From positions 17,749,709 to 17,811,708 of the forward strand of contig NC_135565.1 of NCBI RefSeq assembly GCF_964340395.1: a DNA stretch of 62,000 nucleotides, read 5' to 3'. A model generated the notes under the pieces. That model did no database searches. It worked only from the letters and a program-made list of their open reading frames with translations, and was not told the origin of the DNA. The translations under genes were made by a program, and so were the position numbers. Source of the stretch: Glandiceps talaboti (taxonomy: Eukaryota > Hemichordata > Enteropneusta > Spengelidae). This document shows positions 26,326 through 38,699 of this stretch, piece after piece; the stretch's first letter is position 1; every line of letters starts with the position of its first letter.

Positions 26326-27125
26326 ATAACTAGTAAATATGCAAAAACACAAATTGTGTCCAATCCTTCACATAGGAAATTGCAATCCATAGTTCAGTTT
26401 TAATCATACGGACTGTACCATGTAACTTGAGGAGAGCTTCTTGAGAAAGTAACACCAAGACAAGTCTCTGGACTACTAACCTGGTGGCCAACCTCTCCTG
26501 TTAATTAGAAATAAATATGGACCTAGGGTATTATGCTCTTTTCCATGGCATGGCCTTGCAGCAAAACGGAGCCAGACAAAAATATCTTAAATGATTCTCA
26601 GAGCCTTGAGGATAGGTTGGAGGTACTAATCAAGTCCACATTTCTGTAACTAAGTAGGTAAGTTTTTCCTCCCAGGGGTATTTTATGGTTTAATGGTTTC
26701 CCCCCAAATCACAGACAGCACTGTCAGTTTCGCTTTCATTTAAAGAGACAAATTTATCGGATTGAGTGATATTCTAAAACTGCCTCTGGAGGAGGCAAAG
26801 CCTGCAGTATCAAATTCTGACCTCAAAACCCAATGTATACATGTAGGCATGACTTGACCTGACAATGTTCTGTGAACAAGGAAGAAAACTAGTCTGATTT
26901 TCTGAATTTCAAGAGATTGAGTTTTGTTGCAGTGACATTCCAGTTTTCTTAAATATAAAAAAGCAATTTGTTTACATGTCATTAACTTACGAGTTACAAG
27001 TATATAAGTGAAGATAACATGTTCATGAACTGCAATTTTTTTGTTTACTTTTCATCAACTTCCAATTTTAAACAACAATAACAAGTAAACTTTAAGGTAA
27101 ATTTTTTGTGGTGATGTACGTGTAC

Positions 27126-27252
27126 ACTAGTTCCTGAAGGACCATATTCCATACTACATTATCTTCATAGTCTAGTTCCTGACGGACCGTATTCCGTACT
27201 ACATTATCTTCATGAAGATAGCATGGTACGGAATAGTCCATCAGGAACTAGA
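27126..27252. repeat. Imperfect palindrome (27171-27252) preceded by a direct copy of one arm (27126-27168)
   Basis: The left arm TCTAGTTCCTGACGGACCGT continues to ATCTTCATGAAGAT at the centre. The right arm ends GTCCATCAGGAACTAGA. The arms are about 40 nt and match with few mismatches. A third copy in direct orientation begins ACTAGTTCCTGAAGGACC. It could form a cruciform. Confidence 0.85.
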
Positions 27253-27361
27253 TTAGTGGTGATGGGGTTATTTAGCTTAATACGTGCAAAACCTTTTTCC
27301 ACAGCAATAATTCCTGCTAACATACTCTTATAAACTGTCATATTTCTGTGTACTGAATAGT

Positions 27362-27612
27362 ATTTTTAAGTACTTCTACTTGTCTTCCAGAAGGTCCACA
27401 GAGGGTCAACCATCACGGACTTAATGCAGGAGGAAACTGGAGAGCCCAGGGGAAAACCCAGCAGCCTCAAACTGAAAGACACACTTTTTACTTACAGTGT
27501 GGTAAATTAATCAAACCTAAACTAGGGCGCGAACCCGCCCTAGTCTAGGTTTGATTTAGGGCATGAACCCGCCCACAGGCAAGTGGTTTAACCATTCAGC
27601 CACCAACAACCC
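27362..27612 (-). mobile_element. tRNA-derived SINE, copy 2, with duplicated B-box segment
   Basis: Minus-strand head GTTGGTGGCTGAATGGTTAA, then two successive GGGCGGGTTC blocks separated by about 50 nt containing AATCAAACCTAGACTAGGGC. The body shares ATGCAGGAGGAAACTGGAG and CCAGGGGAAAACCC with copy 1. The duplicated promoter region is specific to this copy. Confidence 0.8.
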
Positions 27613-27840
27613 TACCAACAACACCAAGAGGAAATTACTGTAGGTTATAGGGGTCACTATAAAAAAAAAAACTTTCAAAAATGTTCCAGACACAGCTACA
27701 ATGTATTGCATGTTTAATATGCATGTCTGTTTATTACACCATGTATGACATCATCTACAAAATTAATACTGATAGTAGTGTAACAGTCATGGGTAGTTTG
27801 TCCTCTAGCCACTTTATACCCGCTTACTTACATGTAAGTT

Positions 27841-27964
27841 CAGTGTATAGTAATTTCTCATGATGCACCAAAAGTTGGTGCTCCCCTATTTCTCCCTGTG
27901 TGGTGACTCACAAGAAAACCATTGGGGGCATTTTGACACACCGTAATTGTAAGGGCACACACTG
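27841..27964 (+). mobile_element. MITE family A, shortened copy
   Basis: Contains TGATGCACCAAAAGTTGGTG, CTCCCCTATTTCTC, TGTGTGGTGACTCACAAGAA and a right end GTAAGGGCACACACTG. Shorter and more diverged than other copies. It directly abuts the 60-nt array. Confidence 0.6.
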
Positions 27965-27976
27965 CTTCAGGGTGTT

Positions 27977-28395
27977 AGTCCTTCTTGCAAACGGTCTACA
28001 GGACTTGATTCTGGTATTGTCCCTCAACAGAGAAGGAGAAGGACATTGTCAGAATCGAGTCTCCACTTACTCTTTCTACAACCAAGAGTAGAAAGCAAAG
28101 GGACATTGTCAGAATCGAGTCCTGACTTATTACGTCTGCAAGCAAGACTAGAAATGAGAGGGACATTGTCAGAATCGAGTCCTGACTTATTACGTCTGCA
28201 AGCAAGACTAGAAATGAGAGGGACATTGTCAGAATCGAGTCCTGACTTACTCCGTCTGTAAGCAAGACTGGAAATGAGAGGAACATTTTCAGAATCGAGT
28301 CCCGACTTACTCCGTCTGCAAGCAGGACTAGAAATGAGAGAGAGACATTGCCAGAATCGAGTTCTGCCTTATTACGTCTGGAAGCAGGACTACCT
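27977..28395. repeat. 60-nt minisatellite, about 6 copies, with one inverted unit at its left edge
   Basis: The unit GGACATTGTCAGAATCGAGT, CCTGACTTATTACGTCTGCA, AGCAAGACTAGAAATGAGAG starts at 28041, 28101, 28161, 28221, 28281 and about 28343. A reverse-complement unit lies at 27977-28025 (AGTCCTTCTTGCAAAC ... GGACTTGATTCTGG). The 20-codon period makes open frames on both strands, which I do not call genes. Confidence 0.9.
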
Positions 28396-28849
28396 ACATG
28401 TATGGGTATAAAATTGATCACATTCATCAAATATTTACCAACAAGATATCACTAACAATCACAAGTAGATCAAACCTTAGGTTCAATCACTGTTTCTAAC
28501 AAGTTTAAAGGATTATTTCCAAGTGCTCTTTTTAATCTAACAAACTATTGAATGGACACACAGAGTAATGACGTCAATGCCTTACTTAGGGATTTTTCAA
28601 CACAATACTGTCAGGAATTAATGCAAACTTTTCAAATCTGTCTAGCACCAACAGCTCTCACAGAGTCACAATTCTAAGCTTACTGATCTGTGACACCAAC
28701 AGCTTTCACAACGCTAAGCTTGTTATAATATCTATTCAAACCGATTAATTTAGAGACATCCCAATGACAGCCGTAATCAGAATACCTGCACGTTTACATA
28801 ATTCCACGTATGTATAAATAATCAGTCAAACTTCTTGTGCTACACACTG

Positions 28850-29175
28850 TATTCATCGTAGTTTGATATGTTCATTTACACAATGACTTCATTTGAATAA
28901 TTGAACACCTACCATACATGTACAATGTATAAATGTATGTTACACCCAATCTGTGAAATTACCCATTTGATGAAGTGGTCAAGTAAAATTTAATAGTTTA
29001 TGAATTGGGTAGTTTCACCGATGGGTTGTAACAAAAACGCACTCCAACACTGACCAATCAGCTTGAAGGTACAAATGTATACATTCAAACGGCAACATTG
29101 ATTTCAAATAGGATTCTATAACAAGCTAAGAGTTACAAGAGCTATCGGAGTCACAGATAAGTGCCATAGGCAGGA
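28850..29175 (+). repeat. Dispersed repeat family D, copy 2, interrupted by a foldback element
   Basis: Matches copy 1 at 26086 on both sides of 28939-29032: TGTTCATTTACACAATGACT on the left, CACTGACCAATCAGCTTGAA and CGGAGTCACAGATAAG on the right. The 94-nt foldback is absent from copy 1. Confidence 0.65.
28939..29032. mobile_element. Foldback MITE, 94 nt, about 30-nt inverted repeats
   Basis: Left arm GTTACACCCAATCTGTGAAA, TTACCCA; reverse complement of right arm GTTACAACCCATCGGTGAAA, CTACCCA. Little more than a hairpin, inserted inside repeat family D. Confidence 0.8.
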
Positions 29176-29287
29176 TGAAAACTTTACAGATGTTAACACT
29201 TTCTCCTGACTTTTGTTATTTTCAGACTTCTCCACAGAAAATAATAATTGAAGCTGAGAAACCTGATGCATCCCCATCAGTACTGAT

Positions 29288-29301
29288 ACATAAATACATG
29301 A

Positions 29302-29332
<31 letters not shown>

Positions 29333-29335
29333 ATA
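29288..29335. repeat. (AAAT)n microsatellite
   Basis: About 11 copies of AAAT/ATAA. Confidence 0.95.
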
Positions 29336-29938
29336 GTTATCAGAGTCTCAGTCAGTGCTGTAAACATACTATGCCAAAATAGTACTATGTAAATAAACAC
29401 GTTGAAGTTATCTAACTTTGTATCATTCTCACTGTCTCAGTAAATAAACACATTAAAGTTATATGTATCTGACTTCAATGTCTCACAAGTCAATTCTCAC
29501 AACCCTGACCGTACTTTTCAGCTGACAAAACGAAAATACAAGTTAGTGCTGCCATAAAGATGACAGTACATTGTAGTTTAAATACTACGATATCTCGATC
29601 ATGCTACATGTAGGTCTATACATGTAGTCTACTTACAAGTTATACATGAAAGTAATATGTTCTAAATACAGAATCTCAAACTACAATGTCCATCCAGGTT
29701 TCACAAATGTAGCAAGCTGATATTTCAATCTTAGGCTGAATCTCACGCTTCACTTCCAAGTTCTACTATCAAGTTACACTATAAACAATGTACATGTACT
29801 GGTATATGTATGTATAGCTTTTACAAACTTGTTGTGATGACTGACTCTTTTTCAATCCCAGACCAGCCTGAGCGTACATATACACATGTATACGTATGTT
29901 TCTGCTGACAAAACAAAAATGCAACTTAGTTCTGCCAC

Positions 29939-30280
29939 TTGGCCAAGAAAAAGAAATTGTTTCTGGTCAGGACAGTTTGTCTAAAATGGTGCGACGACAC
30001 GCTTTTATCTTATTTTCTTTTTTTAATTCTAAACGAACATGTCACTATTAAAATCTACTATCTATGGTAGGTACTTTTTGTTTATTTAGTATTTTAGAGC
30101 AAGTGTGTAGAGCAAGTGTGTATGTGGGGCAGATGTCATTTGCTTGTTCATGACGGAGGGTTATTTTTGTGTTTCTCCATGGATCTGCATGGGATGGACA
30201 AACACAAAAAAGAGACCGATGCTGGGGTATTTAAATGATGTGCACGCTGACCAGAAACAACTCTCTCTTTTTTTGGCCTT
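29939..30280. mobile_element. MITE family E, copy 1
   Basis: Left end TTGGCCAAGAAAAAGAAATT, GTTTCTGGTCAG; reverse complement of right end AAGGCCAAAAAAAGAGAGAG, TTGTTTCTGGTCAG. The inverted repeats are about 34 nt, the total about 340 nt, with no open frame. Confidence 0.75.
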
Positions 30281-32950
30281 ACATTCTCTCAAACCTGAGC
30301 ACATATTTCTGCTATTAAGCCATAAATTCTTGTGGTATGTGCTGGATGTGCCGTAAAAAGGCCTGTGGTTTCAAAGTTGTGCCATTAAGAAGTTGGGGGT
30401 TTATCTTACAGGGATGTCTCTCACTTGCTGTAAGTTCTCCTTTATACATGTTCATGTTGCAATTACGGAATTCACTTTACTCTCAGACTAGCACCAAATT
30501 CTACTTTACATGTTTGTAACATGTTGCGGTTGCTGAATCACTTTGTTTAGAGAAGTACATATCCCACATTAACATTCACCAGGGATACAAAGTCCCCAAG
30601 AGGCCTGATTTGACGTGAAACATTCCCCAAAGAACTGTATCAAATAAAGAACAATGAGCTTAACAAGTCATCTGGGTTATGTGCTCCTACTCTGTACAGA
30701 AACAGAAGAAACAGTTTAACAAACACCTACCAAACTTTGTGTATACCCCCACAGGAACCAGCCATAACATGTGCATTAAATCCCAACAATAGCCTATGTT
30801 TGTGGAAAAAAAAACATTCTACACTTCTACACCTTCCATTAATTACACACACACTCAAAGTGCCAGTAAAAAGACAAAGATACAAAAAACCGAGAAGCCA
30901 TTAAGCAAGTTCCCAAGTGTCTACACGATTTATACGCTGAGAGAAAAAGAGCTGTTCTTTTCAAAGCGTGTTTGATACATGTATGCTAGTATTGTATCTG
31001 TAAGAATTTGTAGTTCTTGCTTTTGGACAAATGATTGCGCCGTAATGACATCCTTATTGATGCAGCCATAAAACCAGCGAACCTTGACGAGTGTGTTCAT
31101 TTCAACCCATCCAAATTGACAACCATGGACGATTTAATTAATAAACTTCATTTACTTGGTTTAGTATAGCAAAGGCCTGAGGAAAACTGAAAATTACTGA
31201 AATACTACAGATAGCGCTTGTCTGGACACATTTTGTACAGGATATTTACGCTTGACATGTATACAACTTAATTACCAGACCCTGTCTATTCACAAGATGA
31301 CGTCCTCAGGGGGTTTGATGCACACACACACAAGAATCCCAGTACTCAAGGTTAGAGTAATGTATGCGTACCTTACAGTAACTATACCGGAATAATTACA
31401 CCCTCAGACAATATCCCTATATTGTCACTTTGACTGTTAGCGATACAGACGTTCATAAAATAAGCCGCACATTTCCTTTTTCTTTTTTTTTTGTACTTCA
31501 TGAATTACATGTAGAAGTGCCACAAGGCATCGTCAAAACATATGTTGGCACATGCAACTAATAATGCTGCACTGTCAGTATTTTCCAATAGAATGATTCG
31601 AAGAAAGAGATATCAAAAAATCCCTCAAACCATATACTAAATATCAGCAGTATCGATTCCAATGCAACTCAATGGTGAGCATGTGCATTGAAACTGGGCA
31701 ATAATTTTTAAAAAAATTAACCGGGCAATACAACATGTAAATAAATAAACCATTGAAAAGCCAGACAATAATTTTTCATATCACAGCCTGGCACACTTTG
31801 CCCAAATATGGCAAGTGGCATGCTCATTGATATATGTTTAACGTTCACGAAGCAATTTGGCTTTGTTAATTTCTTCACTATCTTACGTTTTTGCAAATAA
31901 AATAACATTTCATTGCTAATATGTGATTGTGTGATTCAAATGATGTTTCCATACCACTACATCGGATATATGATAAAAAAAACTGACAGCCCAGATATGG
32001 TGTTATTTCACCTCAGTAGTACGGCTTACGGGTCCTCAGACCTTCCACCGTACAGTCTGCAAAACCAATATCCAGGCCGTAAAGATTATTACTACATCAC
32101 AAAATTAAGAGATTGGATAGTAAAATGTCACTTCTGGAATATTGGCCTGGAATATAGTTCACATTAGCTAAACCATCCCTAAAAGACCACTTAACTACAA
32201 ATATTTGAACAAATTGACTTTATATACTAATAATAGTTTTAGATTACATGTATACTACATTGTACGGTAACAGTAAGTGTGTATACACATAACTGTTCAC
32301 AATCACATTTCTCATTATTCATTAATTCATCTCAATATTCCTTAACTCTTAGGCCATCCCAACTGTATCATTCATTGAACTAGATAGATTTGAATATGTT
32401 CACCACCATTACCACCATTGCCGTCATTCCCCTTGACCATATAAGAATCACTGAGCTGAAAGGGCTGAACAACAGTCTAAGTTGAATAGTGCTCCTACCA
32501 TTGCTAAAGGATCACTGAACTTTGAGCAAAGATTTGAACTGGTTGACTTTATGTAATCTCAGTCTTTCCACTTATATCACTGAGATCTGCTGTTTCACTT
32601 ACATCCATAATCCATATGGCCACTTTAATTAAAGCCATCCTTACTGGAGAAGTGAAATGCAGAGATTTGAACAGACTAACTTCATTTCCCACCAGAGTAA
32701 CTTTGACACAAATCCCTTTGTGAAAATCCCAAACATCAACTTTAATCCAAAAAGAGTAACTTTAATTCAGATCAGCTGTTACAACTTTGTTAAAATAGCC
32801 TTGAACCAAGATATCAATTCACCATCTTACCCCACCATCTTATTGATTATCCTATTTGGAATGCTACCAATGATATCGATTATCACTAATCAACAGAATG
32901 AAAAAAGCCACATGTGCATGAATAATCTTACAAACTAAAATCCATGTGAC
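30281..32950. other. Intron stretch without recognisable features
   Basis: AT-rich, mixed-composition sequence. No repeat unit, inverted-repeat element, RNA gene or plausible exon was identified by eye. Confidence 0.5.
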
Positions 32951-32967
32951 TTGAAACATGTTTCGTT

Positions 32968-33260
32968 CAACACAAATCTTACTACATTTTATCACTTAGC
33001 TTGACAAAAATCTTGCTAACATTGCTACATTTTATCCTCTGGCTTAGACAAATATCTTGCTAACATTGCTACATTTTATCATATGGCTTGGACAAATATC
33101 TTGCTAACATTGCTACATTTTATCATATGGCTTGGACAAATATCTTGCTAACATTGCTACATTTTATCATATGGCTTGGACAAATATCTTGCTAACACTG
33201 CTACATTTTATCATATGGCTTGGACAAATACAAAAATGTATCTTACAAACATTGCTACAT
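32968..33260. repeat. 44-nt minisatellite, about 6 copies
   Basis: The unit TAACATTGCTACATTTTATC, ATATGGCTTGGACAAATATC, TTGC has copies at 33061, 33105, 33149 and 33193 spaced exactly 44 nt, with diverged copies on each side. Confidence 0.92.
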
Positions 33261-34521
33261 TTGTACATGTTACCTACATGTAGATCAACACAAATCTTGC
33301 TTCTTTTCATTCTACTGGATTGACAAAATCTTGACTGTGATGATGTGAACATACCGATGGGTATCAATGGTAATCAGTATGACTAGGTTAACATGAATGT
33401 CAAGTTGACCAACATGGGAGAAGGGGAGAGGGAGGGGGCAATTTTGAACATGCCTCTTGCCCACATTGCTAAATTTTCTAAATAGGTGATCTACTTTTAT
33501 CTTAACAGTAACACTCAATCATCACTAAAGCAAAAATACTGTAACTTTTCTTTGTATACTTTTTTCAGGCATATATAAATGTAACTATATCGTACTTCAA
33601 TATTGTCAAGCCAGACATTATGATTTAGCAAGTTGAATGAGATTTTTGTTGAGCCTGACAATAAAATTTACCACTGTCATTGTGTTAGTAAGATTTTTTG
33701 TAAACCAAATAACTATTTGTTTCAACTCATATTGTGTGTTCACCTACACAAATACAAAAATGTATGTTCACTCACAGGTGATTAAATACTGGTCAGGACA
33801 TACACTATTATGAGTAACTTAATTATATTTATTGAAAAAGTTTCAACGAAGATTCTGGTTGCAACTACAATGTAGTATGTAGCTTTAATAAGTTCTAGCC
33901 AATGTAGCTTTAAACTAATGAAGTGACAATGGAGTTGTAGCATGATGGACAGTAGTACTTGAAAGATATTTACAAATACATTTACAAACACATTTTGTGT
34001 ACTTTCCTACAATGGACTCAAGAGCTCTTCAATTCTCCCGTTCTTCTGTTGTGAATGAGCGAAGTCATTCAGTCTTCTGGCACTGAACATAATACACTGA
34101 TTAAATCAAACTTTGGCTACCATTCAACAACAGTGACACCGTTCTACTCATCAATATCTTCACACACTTGGAGCAAACGATTACCGAAACGCACAAAATG
34201 AAAATAATGCAATCTCTTTGTCCTTCGCATTTCGTCTTTTTATTATGCTACAAAATATCCCAATCCAGATGTTGTGGTTCACAACAAAGAAAACCCTGGC
34301 TTCTTTAATTGCACCTGTACATCGACTATTGATTATGTGATCAACAACCTCAAGGCAAGGCAGTAAATAATGGAAATAAACCTATTGAAGTCTTACCCAG
34401 AACTCTCTTGTTATCTTAGTTGCATAAACCTTAAACAACTTAAGTTGTGAATTATCTTGTCAGATTACTTGTGAGCTGTCCCCACAGTCTAATCTCACAG
34501 CCATTCACACCTGCAACTTGT

Positions 34522-34734
34522 TTAACCCTTTCATTCCTAGAGACGACATTGGAATAAATAGAAACTTGATTGTAAGAACATTTTCTAAAATTTAAGAATA
34601 TTACTTCATTGGGAAGTAATATTTCTTGAATTCTGATCTAAAATAAAGTTGATCTTTTTCCAAAAATTACAGAGAAACAAGAATTTTTGTTTAAAAAATT
34701 TTGGCGGGAAAGTTTCTAGTCCTGAAAGGGTTAA
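34522..34734. mobile_element. MITE with TTAA ends, 213 nt
   Basis: Left end TTAACCCTTTCATTCCTAGA; reverse complement of right end TTAACCCTTTCAGGACTAGA. TTAA is at both edges and GGCGGGAAA lies just inside the right end. piggyBac-like ends by inference. The interior resembles sequence near 40630 and 40805 (AAAATAAAGTTGAAATT, GGCGGGAT). Confidence 0.75.
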
Positions 34735-35462
34735 TGTTGTCAATTTGTCAGAAAATGGTAACCCTCCCCCTTGCCAACCAAGAACTTCCCAAACATAAAT
34801 CTTCGACACGTTTCTATATATTCTATAACTTTCATTATATACCAAATACAAATTCTACTTGTTTGTAGATACATGTAAATGTAATAAAAATTAGGGAATT
34901 TAATAACAAATACAAATTACTGCAGATCATCAAATTTCTCGGAAATTTTTTCAGTAACTAACTTTTCATCATATTTCACTTTTATTTTTGGCTACATTTT
35001 TTATAATACCTATTCATAAATAAATGCCATAAAAGTTCAGAATTCCAACTGTAAATTGTGTGAATGGTCACGAACTTTTAATCTCAGAACCGGTCCAATA
35101 TTGCAATGATTGTCACAGTTTGTCAGAAAATGGCAACCTCTAACCAAGGAAGAACATTCAGAACCCACACCCCGGACAATTTTATTTATTTCACGTATTT
35201 TTCGTCATATTTCACATTTATTAATACCAGTGATAGTCGTTTATGAATCAATTGGAAATTCTAACTAATTTTCACTAAAATCTTAAGATGAAATTTAGGA
35301 GAAATATTTGTTATTATTTTCAGTAACTTTTCTATTGTCATTGCATTTCTCCTTTATTTTAAATTACATTCATAGAAATAATACAAGTGTACTTGTACAT
35401 GTAAATCAAAAAAGGTTTTAAAATTCAATTCATAACTTTTGTACTTAATTACCGTCATTCAT

Positions 35463-35585
35463 AACAATAAATTAGAAACAAATGCGACATTTCAATTCAT
35501 CTACTACGGACATTGATTTAAATCAATTAAATCAAGGTCCATAGTAAAGGGATCAAAATGCCGCATTTGTTCCTAATTTATTGTT
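35463..35585. repeat. Long imperfect palindrome, 123 nt
   Basis: Left arm AACAATAAATTAGAAACAAA, TGCGACATTT; reverse complement of right arm AACAATAAATTAGGAACAAA, TGCGGCATTTT. A second inner pairing is TACTACGGAC with GTCCATAGTA, and the centre is TTGATTTAAATCAA. It pairs over almost its whole length. Confidence 0.88.
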
Positions 35586-35854
35586 TCAAGTATTTTACTG
35601 TCCTATCGATTCATCGTATTTCACTTTTATTTAACACTACATTTATAGGGTACCAAAATAAATACATTTAATAGTGGTGCATTATATATAGACATGCAGT
35701 ATTCTGTAGCAAGGCCGTTCAAGTATCCATGTTATTTCCAAGAAATATCATGACAAAGGGAACATCACACTTGAACCCCATCTCATTTTACATATGTACA
35801 AATGTAACAAACGATATCTACACGGCTACAAAGTCCAAGATACTCTCTTCTTCT

Positions 35855-35996
35855 CATCTCAAACTTGTAACTACAAATGGTACCACCAGTCCCTGTAGCC
35901 TTTTTATGATGTTAGTAGTATTCTGATCTCGAACTGGTAACTACAAATGGTACTACCACTCCCTGTAGTCTGTTCATGACGCTAGTGGTATTCTGT
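35855..35996. repeat. Duplication, about 72-nt unit, 2 copies
   Basis: AACTACAAATGGTACCACCA / AACTACAAATGGTACTACCA, then TCCCTGTAGCCT / TCCCTGTAGTCT and AGTAGTATTCTG / AGTGGTATTCTG. Confidence 0.85.
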
Positions 35997-36917
35997 TTAA
36001 TATCTAATACAACATTTGGAGCTAGAATTGTAAAAAGCTGACGATACAATTTGAAAACCTCAACTCATGATTACCTAATCAGGTCAATAGCTTTACATGT
36101 ATATCACATATTCAAATGAAGTCATTATGTAAATGAACACGCGAAGCTGACATATGTACATGTAAACTACTCATGTTCAAAAAAAAAGTACTCATGTTCA
36201 TCTGTTCATAATTATTTCATTTGAATGATCTTACATGACACCCAGCTGCTAATGAACAACCTGAGGGGCAATTATGCCTCAAGATTTTTAAATTTTGTAT
36301 TTCTACTTTTTGCAAATCTCGTCACAAGCGTGGTACAGCAGATTAAACGGAATATTGCTAGCGCCGCAAACGGACCACAGTCTCTGCACCCTCCAGTGAA
36401 AAAATTCTAGGATGAAATACTTAAATTTTGACTAATGTACATACAAAGCTGAATAGATTGAAAATGAATCACATTAATTGATACAGAATCTAAATACCAT
36501 TTTTTTTTTATTATAAAAGACTTCTACAAATTGTAATGAGGTGATCTATCACCAACACAAAACAATTTCAAACACTATTCTTCCCGAGTAGTTAATCAAA
36601 CTTACCATGTTGTTCTATTTAATGAGGTATTTTAATCTAAAAATTTCAATAGTCAATGTCTAATGCAATTTCCTGTCAGCAGGACTTCTTTAAAATTAGT
36701 CACTAGCAGAAACTCAACCGGTGAGAGTTTCAATGGAATCTATTGCTAAGTATTTGAATTATTATAAGATAAGGGGTGATGTGAAGTGATTGCAAGGTTC
36801 CCACTGATTGGAAAACACACATACATACTTTATCACTCATTACAGATTTACAATACAGCCTACAAATGTGCTTGTTATGTTCGTTTTCTAACCAATCAAA
36901 ATGAACCTTGTGAACAT

Positions 36918-36950
36918 GCACGCACGCACGCACGCACGCGCACGCACACG

Positions 36951-37032
<82 letters not shown>
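36918..37032. repeat. (CA)n microsatellite with (CACG)n start
   Basis: About 115 nt. It begins as CACG repeats then becomes pure CA. The GC-containing part may be the older core. Confidence 0.96.
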
Positions 37033-37035
<3 letters not shown>

Positions 37036-37369
37036 ACACACACTCAGCAACTCGCATTACATTCAGATAGACAGACAGCCAGTATTCTTTAGTTAATAGG
37101 TATGCATACTGCTCCAAGGCAAGTGTGACACATTGATGTCTGGGGCAATACTACAAGATTTTTTCATTACCCATGTAGGTGTTATCAAGTCTAGATACAC
37201 AATTAAGGAGAATACATGTATGACTTCTTACTAACTGAAATTGATCGGAACAGACACATACAACTTAATGAAAACCTACACCATTTCAACAGAAGCCTTG
37301 CAATTCAAAATGACCTGATAACATTAGCACCTCTGGGATCAATTTCCCTGAAAATAAAAAAAAGTCTGC

Positions 37370-37540
37370 AGATGCATGGGGAAACACAAAAATAACGCTC
37401 CCTACTTTAGTGAAGGCAACTTCAGAGCCAATCATGAACAAGCAAATAACATCTACCCCACATACACACTTGCTCTAAATTACAAAAGAAAAAGAACAGT
37501 AACTGTCATAAATAGTAGACTGGGTGACAGGTTTGTTGAG

Positions 37541-37576
<36 letters not shown>

Positions 37577-37630
37577 ATTTTAGACAAACTGTCCTTACCA
37601 GAAACAATTCTTATTTTTCTTTTGGCCTAA
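37370..37630. mobile_element. MITE family E, copy 2 (inverted relative to copy 1)
   Basis: Ends TTTTAGACAAACTGTCCTTA, CCAGAAACAATTC, TTTTGGCC, the reverse complement of the 29939 end. It includes ATCATGAACAAGCAAATAAC and CCCCACATACACACTTGCTC matching copy 1. A 34-nt poly-A run lies inside. Confidence 0.7.
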
Positions 37631-37880
37631 GCATAGTTAGTGATTACTTATAAATTAAACATATACCAACTATTAGGTAATGGCAGAGATTCAAGGTATA
37701 AGTCATTTCAATCTGCTAGGAAACCTTATCTCTGTTCATTGATTCTAAAACACAGTTTCAATAGAGTGATATAAATAGACAAACAGACAAGTTGAGATGA
37801 TATATGTATTGATAGGTGTACTTCTGGTACACAAATATTACAGACGCCTCCAACCAATGTACATAACACTGTATATTTCA

Positions 37881-37902
37881 CCCCCCCCCCCCCCCCCCCC
37901 CC
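37881..37902. repeat. Poly-C run
   Basis: About 22 C, followed by a short CA repeat. A second poly-C run lies at 38046-38062. Confidence 0.9.
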
Positions 37903-38699
37903 GACACACACACACACATACATTAATGTATATACATTGTATATCCCATACATCACCTCCAGTAAACATACATATTTATTTCCCCCTCCACCACTACACC
38001 AGCATACAGGACACTGTACATGTACGTATACTGTAATGCAGTCATCCCCCCCCCCCCCCCCCACTTCATACCCTCCATAACCATAAATATGTACACTCCT
38101 TAGTACATTTACATATTATCCCCTCTCCCACCATTATCCCCTCTCCCACCACCTCGATAAATATATACTGTATACTCCATATTTGCATATGTCTCCTGCT
38201 GGAACCAATGAGGCAATTGAATGTCAGATCTACATATGTAAAGTACAACCATTATAGTTACTGTATGTGTGTATTGATAGTACTTGACCAGGTATACATT
38301 TGTACGTGTACCGGTAGTCTAGTATCGTTGCGATTTACACACCTCCTCTACTTCTTCACAACCTTCTTGAACAAAAAACGATAAACACCAAGACAAAGTA
38401 ACTAGACAGAAGAACACATGTACTAAAAATTAACAAACGTTACAATTACAAAAGTGCAGCTTTTACAGGGTACCCATACTACTGTGGTTCAATTAACAAT
38501 TAACTGTAGGCCCCTTTGAAATTCAGTTCTTTAATTAACCTAGTTAAGATCTTAAAAGTAATTAACTGACTTGTTACCATTCCTTACTTTGTTTTCTATA
38601 GTTTAATTCAATTGGATTTTATAACCTCAAGCTTAGCTTGATTTAATGACTCAATGACAATTAAACTGTAACTTAACTGTAACCATCTTTTCTGATAGC

